A stretch of DNA of 64,000 nt from Drancourtella massiliensis (lineage in GTDB: Bacteria; Bacillota; Clostridia; Lachnospirales; Lachnospiraceae): contig NZ_JACJKH010000005.1 of NCBI RefSeq assembly GCF_016900655.1, positions 62,001 to 126,000 of the forward strand, written 5' to 3'. Below, in pieces: positions 54,028 through 61,397 of this stretch. The translations under genes and the position numbers were made by a program. Each line of letters begins with the position of its first letter. Positions within the stretch are counted from its first letter, which is position 1. The notes below the pieces were generated by a model. That model was not told where the DNA came from. It did not search any database and worked only from the letters and a program-made list of their open reading frames with translations.

Positions 54028-55095
54028 TTACTTTCTTTTGATTTTTTCAAACAGAAGAGGCCCGTATTTTCTGGCCTCATATACACCTTTTCCAAGAAGC
54101 AGACAGGATTGAATTCTTTTTTTATTCAGGCTGTTCTGCAGAAGCTTCAGTGCCGGATTTTCCACCCTGCACATTGCTGCCGTTCTCAGATACAGTTCAT
54201 CCCTGGCCACGCAATGTACCCATGTCTTTTGCTGGCTTCCTTTCATCTTTGACTGCGGATCTGCGTTCCGCATCAGTCCGGAAAGAATATATCTCAGATA
54301 AATTACTCCGAGTATATCTACTGCTTCTTCAAGAATGTCTCTCCTCTGACAGAAGCGGTACATTTCATAAACTCTCCGTCTGCTGAGTTCAAAATACTCC
54401 TTTACAAACTTTGTAGTAATGCTCCCGTTAAACCGTTTATTATAAATGTATCCTGCTGTATCGACTGCCGCCAGCGATTCTGAATGTTCCAGCATTCTTA
54501 TTGTAAAAAAGAAATCTTCATAGAGCACTGCTTTCTCAAAACGGATTTCATATTTTTCCGCAGTCTCTCTTCTGTACAATTTATTCCACTGGTATCCCAG
54601 CAGTGTATTCTTTTCCAGTGTCAATGCCTCAGACGCAATCTCCCTTTTTTCTTTCCAAATCCCTTTTTCCGGCAGAATCGGGTTCTCGGAAACAACATCG
54701 CCGTCTGAGTTGTAAAACCGCTCTGTTGCTCCCCAGACGATCATATCAACCCGGCCGTCTTCCGAAGCGTCCACCGCTTTTTTATACAGCCCTGTCTCGA
54801 TGGTATCGTCCGCATCCATAAATGCAAGGTATCTGCCTGACGCCGCCTGAATTCCACGGTTTCTTGCCATTCCGGCTCCGATATTTTCTTTCAGCTGTAT
54901 CAGACGTACCCGCTCGTCCTGTTCCACATATCTTTTGCAGACTTCACGGCTGTTGTCACTGGAACAGTCATCGACAACAATCAGCTCCAGATCACGAAAA
55001 CTCTGATTTAAAACGCTTTCGATACTGTCAGCAAGATAGTCCTGTGCATTATACACCGGCATCACCACACTGATCCACGGTTGTCTCTTTTCCAT
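54028..55095 (-). CDS. Family 2 glycosyltransferase
   Basis: This 355-residue protein opens ISVVMPVYNAQDYLADSIES and has VDDCSSDNSREV and LAFMDADDTIE (DAD motif). It is a GT-A inverting enzyme of the polysaccharide pathway with unknown sugar. Its ATG overlaps the stop of the upstream GT2 gene by one base (TAATG), a sign of coupled translation. Confidence 0.88.
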   Translation of the reverse strand: MEKRQPWISVVMPVYNAQDYLADSIESVLNQSFRDLELIVVDDCSSDNSREVCKRYVEQDERVRLIQLKENIGAGMARNRGIQAASGRYLAFMDADDTIETGLYKKAVDASEDGRVDMIVWGATERFYNSDGDVVSENPILPEKGIWKEKREIASEALTLEKNTLLGYQWNKLYRRETAEKYEIRFEKAVLYEDFFFTIRMLEHSESLAAVDTAGYIYNKRFNGSITTKFVKEYFELSRRRVYEMYRFCQRRDILEEAVDILGVIYLRYILSGLMRNADPQSKMKGSQQKTWVHCVARDELYLRTAAMCRVENPALKLLQNSLNKKRIQSCLLLGKGVYEARKYGPLLFEKIKRK

Positions 55096-56159
55096 TATCT
55101 TCCCGCCTTTAATTTTGTAAACAGTTTCGTGTTCTTTGTTTTTACAAATGTGATCACTTTCGCCTCAAGATAAGTAAGCCATGTGCTCTTCCAGCGTACC
55201 GGCAAAAGCATTACCTTCATATAGGAAGATCTTGGTCTCGCGATTCTGACCATTTTCTCTACTCTTGGATTTGCCAGCATCTTTTTGATCTCGTCCCGTT
55301 TTTCTTTTTCTGTCATATCACATTTCGGGTTGGTGACATTTTCCACGCATCCGATAAAGCGTTCAATATATCTTCTGGCGATCATCTCTTTGCTTCTCGC
55401 GTCTCCGACATGCCATTCCTTATAAAGATCCATCATCCAGCCATGTTCTTCTTCCCGTTTTTCGTACATTCCCGGGCGGTAAGCCGCTGTCTCGGATTCG
55501 GAACGTGCCCGGAGAAAATGGTAGTACTGTCTGTGAGTCACTGTCACCCGTTCTACGTTTCTTACAATGCTGACATTAAACGGGAAATCATCCCAGAATG
55601 TTTCCGGAAACCGAAGATTGTTTTCCATGATGTATCTGGATTCAAAAAGCTTGTTCCACGGTGTGTAGAGCAGGTTTTTATCGAACAGTTTGTAGGCATT
55701 GCGGCGGAAAGACTCTTTGTCCGGATATACGGCATCCTCCACCACATAGTCATCTGTCACATAATTCTCTTTATCGTAGTAGGTATCGATATAAAATCCT
55801 GCCACGACAAGCTGAGCGTTATCACGTTTTGCAAGCTTGTACATATCTTCCAGCATGGTCGGCTCTGCCCAGTCATCGGAATCCATGAAATACATGTATT
55901 CCCCTTTTGCAATATCAATTGCTGTATTTCTGGCACTTGGAGCTCCCCCGTTTTCTTTATGGATCACATGAATTCTCTCATCTTCTGCGGCATAGGCATC
56001 GCAGATTTCACCGCTCCGGTCCGGAGTTCCGTCATCGACGATCAAAAATTCCCAGTCTTTTAATGTCTGGGCCTGAATGCTCTCAATCGCCTTTCCTACA
56101 TATTCTTCTACCTTATAGACAGGCATAATGACACTGACTTTGATTTTATTTTCTCCCAT
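55095..56159 (-). CDS. Family 2 glycosyltransferase
   Basis: This 354-residue protein opens VSVIMPVYKVEEYVGKAIES and has VDDGTPDRSGEI and MYFMDSDDWAEP (DSD motif); the C-terminal half is helical and basic. ATG at 56159 is preferred over GTG at 56165, which is too close to the GGAG site. It is coupled to the next GT2 gene. The specific linkage is not known. Confidence 0.88.
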   Translation of the reverse strand: MGENKIKVSVIMPVYKVEEYVGKAIESIQAQTLKDWEFLIVDDGTPDRSGEICDAYAAEDERIHVIHKENGGAPSARNTAIDIAKGEYMYFMDSDDWAEPTMLEDMYKLAKRDNAQLVVAGFYIDTYYDKENYVTDDYVVEDAVYPDKESFRRNAYKLFDKNLLYTPWNKLFESRYIMENNLRFPETFWDDFPFNVSIVRNVERVTVTHRQYYHFLRARSESETAAYRPGMYEKREEEHGWMMDLYKEWHVGDARSKEMIARRYIERFIGCVENVTNPKCDMTEKEKRDEIKKMLANPRVEKMVRIARPRSSYMKVMLLPVRWKSTWLTYLEAKVITFVKTKNTKLFTKLKAGR

Positions 56160-56171
56160 AATCACGCTCTC

Positions 56172-57269
56172 CTACTGTAATTCTTTTTCCACAAGCTGAA
56201 ATGCGGATTCAATCACTTTGTCCATGTCATAATATTTGTACTCCGCAAGTCTTCCGCCAAGAAGCAGATGTTCCTCATCCGCAAGGTTTCTGTATTTCTG
56301 ATAAAGTTCCTGATTTTTATCGTCATTAACCGGATAATACGGCTCCATACCCTCTTCCCAGTCGGTCGGATATTCTTTGGTAATCACAGTTTTCTCCTGA
56401 GTTCCAAATTCAAAGTGCTTATGCTCAATAATCCGGGTATACGGAGTTTCTCTGTCGGTATAATTGACAACCGCCACACCCTGATGATTTTTCTCATCAA
56501 GCACTTCCGTCTCAAATTTCAGACTCCGGTACTCCAGCTTTCCAAAACGATATCCGTAATATGCATCCAGCATTCCGGTATAGAGTACCTTCTCACCCAG
56601 TGCATTGTATTTCTCTTTTTCCTCGTTATAGTCAACGCCAAGCTCTACATCGCATCCTTCAAACAGAGCGTTAATCAAAACATTGTACCCGCCGATCGGA
56701 ATTCCCTGATAAAGATCGTTAAAATAGTTATTATCGTAGGTATATCTCACCGGAAGGCGCTTAATGATAAACGCCGGAAGATCTTTACAGTCTCTGCCCC
56801 ACTGTTTTTCCGTGTATCCTTTGATGAGTTTTTTATAAATATCCTCTCCTACAAGGCTGATGGCCTGCTCCTCCAGGTTTTTCGGTTCTCCCTTGACTGC
56901 GGCCTTCTGTCTGTTGATGATTTCTTCCGCCTCTTTTGGAGTCGCAATTCCCCACATCTTACTGAAAGTATTCATATTGAACGGCATATTGTAAATTTCG
57001 CCTTTGTAGTTTGCGACAGGAGAATTCGTATAACGGTTAAACTCTACAAGAGAATTGACAAAATCCCATACTTTCCTGTTGCTTGTATGGAAAATATGGG
57101 CGCCATATTTGTGTACATGAATTCCCTCGATATCCTCACAGTAAAGATTCCCTCCGAGAGTTTCTCTTTTTTCCACAATCAGGCAGGTCTTCCCTGCTTT
57201 TTTTGCAAAGTACGCAAAAGTACCTGCAAATAACCCTCCGCCTACAATCACATAATCATACTTTTTCAT
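56172..57269 (-). CDS. glf: UDP-galactopyranose mutase
   Basis: This 365-residue flavoprotein has the FAD-binding GGGLFAGTFAYFAKKAGK (about 9-26), VEKRETLGGN, KYGAHIFHTSN and the conserved YTEKQWGRD. It converts UDP-galactopyranose to UDP-galactofuranose, so the surface polymer probably contains galactofuranose. GGAGGAATAACAGGAT precedes the ATG; it follows the sugar transferase gene by 6 bp. Confidence 0.96.
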   Translation of the reverse strand: MKKYDYVIVGGGLFAGTFAYFAKKAGKTCLIVEKRETLGGNLYCEDIEGIHVHKYGAHIFHTSNRKVWDFVNSLVEFNRYTNSPVANYKGEIYNMPFNMNTFSKMWGIATPKEAEEIINRQKAAVKGEPKNLEEQAISLVGEDIYKKLIKGYTEKQWGRDCKDLPAFIIKRLPVRYTYDNNYFNDLYQGIPIGGYNVLINALFEGCDVELGVDYNEEKEKYNALGEKVLYTGMLDAYYGYRFGKLEYRSLKFETEVLDEKNHQGVAVVNYTDRETPYTRIIEHKHFEFGTQEKTVITKEYPTDWEEGMEPYYPVNDDKNQELYQKYRNLADEEHLLLGGRLAEYKYYDMDKVIESAFQLVEKELQ

Positions 57270-57275
57270 ATCCTG

Positions 57276-58667
57276 TTATTCCTCCGCTTCCGTTTCTTCT
57301 GCTTCTTTAAAAATATATTGACTTGTTTCGCCTGTCCGGAACGCCTCCGTGCTGTCCGATTTCAGAAGGACAATCGCCGTCTGGAAAATCAGCTGAATAT
57401 CGCGCAAAATATTGAATTCTTCAATATAGATCATGTCCATGATCAGCTTGTCTTTTGGTGATGTATTATATTTCCCCGCAATCTGCGCGTATCCGGTCAG
57501 TCCCGCCTTCACCCGGAGTCTGTAACGGAATTCCGGAAGTTCTTCCTCGTACGCCTCCACATTTTCCAGCATCTCCGGACGAGGTCCTACAAAACTCATA
57601 TCCCCTTTTAAGATATTGATCAGCTGAGGCAGCTCGTCCATCCGGATTTTCCTCAGAATTCTTCCCGGTTTGGTAATCCGGTCATCGTCATCTGTTACAG
57701 AGTGATTTTCTACATTTTCTTTCATCGTCCGGAATTTGTACACTTCAAAAACACGTCCGTTTAATGTCGCACGCTTCTGCTTGAAAAAAATGTGTCCTCC
57801 ATCATATGCTTTGATCGCAATTGCACTGACAATCCAGATTGGAGAAGTTACAATTCCAAGAACAATCGCAAGAGACATATCCAGAAGTTTCTTCATAACA
57901 CGCTGTTCCATCGTCCAGGCTTTGACATTGGCATTCAGAACGGAAACATCGTCCAGAAGATAGTATTTGGCACTCATCTCAACAATATCCTCGATTTCCG
58001 GATTAAAATAAATATTGATCTTATACTTATAACAAAATCTTACTATTTTACTTCTGACCTCAAGCGGAACGTCATGAATAAACACGGTATCGGCTTTCTT
58101 TACCGTCTCAAGAAGATGTCTATCTCTATAGTCCATGATATAGTCGATTTTATACTGTTTTTTATATTTCAGAATTCCTCTTACAATATTATCAAGGCTT
58201 TCCTGAGAAGATGTTACGATACAGCAGCTCTCCGGCTTGTGAATCGTAAAAAACAGTCCGTTTCCGGCATACGCAAAGATGATAATAATAATGACCTGAA
58301 CAATAAAACTCAAAATCAGAGACCCGATGCTGTCGAGCCGGAATGCATAAATGCTTGGAGTAATCGTATTCATAATCATCAGCTGAATATACGTCACAAT
58401 ATCCGTGAACAAAACAGCCAGAGAAAGTGAATAGATGATCGGTTTACTCTTTCTCCGGCCTACATCATACTTGCCGTAAATGCTGAGAAACAAAAGCCCT
58501 ACAATGCAGTATGTGGAAAACGTAATTCCCATCGTTCTGGAAAGTACGCCGAGAGCCTTATTTTCTCTGGACATAATAAACATAAAGGTGCCCATCAATA
58601 AAATATATAGCAACAATTTGATGCACAGCCACATGGTTGACTCAAATTTTTTCAGTTCTCGTTTCAT
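57276..58667 (-). CDS. Undecaprenyl-phosphate sugar-1-phosphate transferase
   Basis: This 463-residue protein has four N-terminal TM segments (1-130), a nucleotide-binding-like middle domain (CoA_binding_3 type, about 140-260), a fifth hydrophobic segment (about 272-292) and a bacterial sugar transferase domain with FFKQKRATLNGRVFEVYKFR, MDELPQLINILKGDMSFVGP RPEML. It loads the first sugar phosphate on undecaprenyl phosphate. It is the first gene of the operon, with promoter at 58699-58727. Confidence 0.93.
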   Translation of the reverse strand: MKRELKKFESTMWLCIKLLLYILLMGTFMFIMSRENKALGVLSRTMGITFSTYCIVGLLFLSIYGKYDVGRRKSKPIIYSLSLAVLFTDIVTYIQLMIMNTITPSIYAFRLDSIGSLILSFIVQVIIIIIFAYAGNGLFFTIHKPESCCIVTSSQESLDNIVRGILKYKKQYKIDYIMDYRDRHLLETVKKADTVFIHDVPLEVRSKIVRFCYKYKINIYFNPEIEDIVEMSAKYYLLDDVSVLNANVKAWTMEQRVMKKLLDMSLAIVLGIVTSPIWIVSAIAIKAYDGGHIFFKQKRATLNGRVFEVYKFRTMKENVENHSVTDDDDRITKPGRILRKIRMDELPQLINILKGDMSFVGPRPEMLENVEAYEEELPEFRYRLRVKAGLTGYAQIAGKYNTSPKDKLIMDMIYIEEFNILRDIQLIFQTAIVLLKSDSTEAFRTGETSQYIFKEAEETEAEE

Positions 58668-58698
58668 AAAACACCTCTCTGGTCTACAAACTTCCTAT

Positions 58699-58727
58699 AT
58701 TATATAAGATTTCCATACTTTCCGCAA
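58699..58727 (-). promoter_or_regulatory. Sigma-A promoter of the polysaccharide operon
   Basis: On the minus strand TTGCGG and a perfect TATAAT are separated by 17 bp, 30 bp upstream of the first gene. The remaining 140 bp up to 58870 is AT-rich with no other clear signal. Confidence 0.6.
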
Positions 58728-58869
58728 GTTTTTAGACCTTAAAAATTTCTTATCTTGTAATAATTTTGTAACACTTTTTTCTCAAAATCCTTTCTAAGCC
58801 TTTATCTTTTCCAATGTATTGTCATACTTTTCTTCATTTATCAATTTTCTGAAATTTTTGTGAAAATAA

Positions 58870-58908
58870 AAAACAAGGAGAATCCCGTAAAAGATTACTC
58901 CTTGTTTT
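58870..58908 (-). terminator. Terminator after the C39-like ChW protein gene
   Basis: Perfect 11-bp arms AAAACAAGGAG (58870-58880) and CTCCTTGTTTT (58898-58908) lie seven bases beyond the stop; a TTTATTTT run follows on the minus strand. Confidence 0.8.
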
Positions 58909-58914
58909 CCTCGT

Positions 58915-61386
58915 TTACTGTATTACCATTGCATTTCTGTTCATGGTCCTATACGCTTTTTCAAAACTCGAAAAGCTGTATTCTACTTTTCCCCGGATAG
59001 GATCATTGACTTTTACCACTTTTCTGTTTTTATCATAGCCGGTCAGAACGACACAGTGGGCTCTGGACGGCCAGTAAAAGGTAACACCATTTTTTCTTCC
59101 TGCCCGGAACCATGTCGTACTTCCCATATTGAGGGTTCCCCACACAACAACCGGCATTCCCTTGTCAATATACTGAAACAGTCCTTCAAGCGATGTTCCG
59201 GTAATATTTTTGGCAGATCTGTTTTTCACGTTGACCGCCTTGAAATAGTTCGCCGCCGTCTGGCAGATCACCGGGGCCCAGCATCCATAACCGCCTGTCA
59301 GTGAGCCCGGATTCCCCATATAGGCCGCATATGGATTTGTGGAATGAAGCGGCCCTCTTGGAAGATATTTATTACAGACATCATTTGTCGTCAGCATATA
59401 CCCATAATACCGAAGTACCATATATAAAGAGATTGCCTCACACCCGTTCGGATACTTTGGATTCTGATAGGTCAAAGGTACATTTAATGACTTCTTCCCC
59501 GTATACTGTTTATAGTATCCTGAATTTGCCGGAGCATTTCCTCCTTTGGGAACCATCTGGATCTGGAGTGCCTCCATACGATATCCGTATCCTGTCGTTC
59601 CGGCACTCTGACCATTTTTCGCCCACCCAAGCCAGCCAAAATTCTGGACATGGGCACGGTAGTAAATATCGTAGTACTTTGCGATCTCTCCGGTCAGTTG
59701 AATCTGAACCGCCTCCATACGAAGCGCCCTGCCGGTTGTCCCCGCAAGGGCTCCATTCTGTTTCCAGCCCTGCCAGCCGATATTCTGCACATGGGCGCGG
59801 TACTGAATTCCTCCGGATCTTCCATTCATGGCTGCATTCGTCAACCGGATTTTCAAAGCTTCCATCCGAAGACTCTTCCCGACCGTACCAAGAATCTGAT
59901 TATTTGTGACTTCACGGGTATTCCCGATATTCTGCACATGACCGGAATACTTCAGATTTCCCGTGCTGTACCCTTTACAAAACGCATTTCCGGCTGTTCC
60001 CGGTACCGGATCACCTTTTTTGACCAGACAGATTTTCATTGCCTCCATCCGATAGTAAAAAGCTTCGGTTCCGGCGCTCTCACCGTTTTTCGCCCAGCCA
60101 AGCCACCCAAGCTGCTGAACATGAACAGAATAGTATACATCATAATATCTGGCAAGTTCTCCCGTCAGCTCAATCTGGATCGCTTCCATTCTGAGCGACT
60201 TTCCTTTCGTACCTGCCAGTTCACCATTTTGTTTCCAGCCCTGCCAGCCGATATTCTGGACGTGGGCGCGGTACCGGATTCCTCCGGACGGACAACCTGA
60301 TTCCCCGGCTCCTTTTATAGTCAGCCTTAGACCTTCCATCCGCTTTTTCTCTCCGGTCGTTCCAATCAACTTTCCAGAACCCGTTGTCGTCCGGTCGCCG
60401 TATGTCTGAATATGTGCTGTGGCGGATAATGCGGAAGATGGAAGTCCTTTTACAAAATATCCCTGATTTTCTCCAGGCGCTTCGCTTCCTTTCTCCACCA
60501 GGCAGATCCGAATTGCTTCGACCTGCCGTGAAAAAGCTTCTGTTCCGGAACTCTGTCCGTTTTTCGCCCAGCCGAGCCAGCCGATGTTCTGGACATAGGT
60601 TGTATAATACACGTCATACTTCTCTTTTATTTCACCGGTCAGTTCAATCTGAACCGCTTCCATGCGAAGGGATTGTCCCTTTGTTCCGGCATAATCGTCA
60701 TCACTGACCCAGTCCATCCAGCCGATATTCTGCACATGGGCCCGGTACCGGATTCCTCCGGCAGGCTGTTCCTCCCCTTCTTTTGTATAAAGCTTTATGG
60801 AAATCCCCTCTATTCTCTGTCCGGATCCCGGCCGGCCCGCCACAGCACCGTCCATCACGGGTTTTTCCATATTACTCTGTCCGGATATCTGATAAGACAC
60901 GCCTGCAACCGGTTCTTCCAGACTCTGTGTCAGCAGATCCTGCTCTTCCTCTGCCGCTTCTTCTGTCTGACCTTCTGCATCCATATCCGGAGTTGTTTCA
61001 TCTATGTCTTCCGGGATTTCTCCATCCGGAAGAGTCTCTGTTTCCCCGCCTGTCTTGCCAGCTTCCTCTTCACCTGCTCCGGCTTCCGGGTCCTGTTCCT
61101 CAGTGCTTCCAGCATCATCCTGGCTGCTGTCAGTATCATCCTGAACAGAATCCGGGGCATCTGCGTCTTCTGCCGGATCCATATCCGGATTTTCACCGGA
61201 TTCTGCCATGTCTCCCTGATCCGTCAGATCTGTCTCCTGATTTTCCTGCGTTTCTTCCACAGTACCAACTGTCTTTTCCTGTTCCGGCATCTGGTCTGTT
61301 CCGGCGGCCGATGCCGGAACAAGCTGTCCTCCTGCCAGTGTCAGAGCCAGAATACACGCTATGAACCGTTTTTTCTGCTTTCTCAT
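58915..61386 (-). CDS. Secreted ChW-repeat protein with C39-like cysteine peptidase domain
   Basis: This 823-residue exported protein has a signal peptide (1-27, ending ASAA), an acidic low-complexity linker to about 165, eight ChW-type repeats (about 190-640) and a C-terminal peptidase C39-like domain (about 640-823) with Cys in YPNGCEA, His in RAHCVVLTGY and Asp in VNDPI. The repeats follow an A-B-C, A-B-C, A-B order: A is YRAHVQNIGWQGW, B is YDVYY..HVQ..GWLGW, and C lacks the second Trp (HVQNIGNTREV). ChW repeats are thought to bind cell-surface or extracellular polymers. The start at 61386 follows TAGGGAGACGGAAA. It is 11 bp downstream of the NlpC/P60 gene and shares its operon. Confidence 0.85.
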   Translation of the reverse strand: MRKQKKRFIACILALTLAGGQLVPASAAGTDQMPEQEKTVGTVEETQENQETDLTDQGDMAESGENPDMDPAEDADAPDSVQDDTDSSQDDAGSTEEQDPEAGAGEEEAGKTGGETETLPDGEIPEDIDETTPDMDAEGQTEEAAEEEQDLLTQSLEEPVAGVSYQISGQSNMEKPVMDGAVAGRPGSGQRIEGISIKLYTKEGEEQPAGGIRYRAHVQNIGWMDWVSDDDYAGTKGQSLRMEAVQIELTGEIKEKYDVYYTTYVQNIGWLGWAKNGQSSGTEAFSRQVEAIRICLVEKGSEAPGENQGYFVKGLPSSALSATAHIQTYGDRTTTGSGKLIGTTGEKKRMEGLRLTIKGAGESGCPSGGIRYRAHVQNIGWQGWKQNGELAGTKGKSLRMEAIQIELTGELARYYDVYYSVHVQQLGWLGWAKNGESAGTEAFYYRMEAMKICLVKKGDPVPGTAGNAFCKGYSTGNLKYSGHVQNIGNTREVTNNQILGTVGKSLRMEALKIRLTNAAMNGRSGGIQYRAHVQNIGWQGWKQNGALAGTTGRALRMEAVQIQLTGEIAKYYDIYYRAHVQNFGWLGWAKNGQSAGTTGYGYRMEALQIQMVPKGGNAPANSGYYKQYTGKKSLNVPLTYQNPKYPNGCEAISLYMVLRYYGYMLTTNDVCNKYLPRGPLHSTNPYAAYMGNPGSLTGGYGCWAPVICQTAANYFKAVNVKNRSAKNITGTSLEGLFQYIDKGMPVVVWGTLNMGSTTWFRAGRKNGVTFYWPSRAHCVVLTGYDKNRKVVKVNDPIRGKVEYSFSSFEKAYRTMNRNAMVIQ

Positions 61387-61397
61387 TTTCCGTCTCC

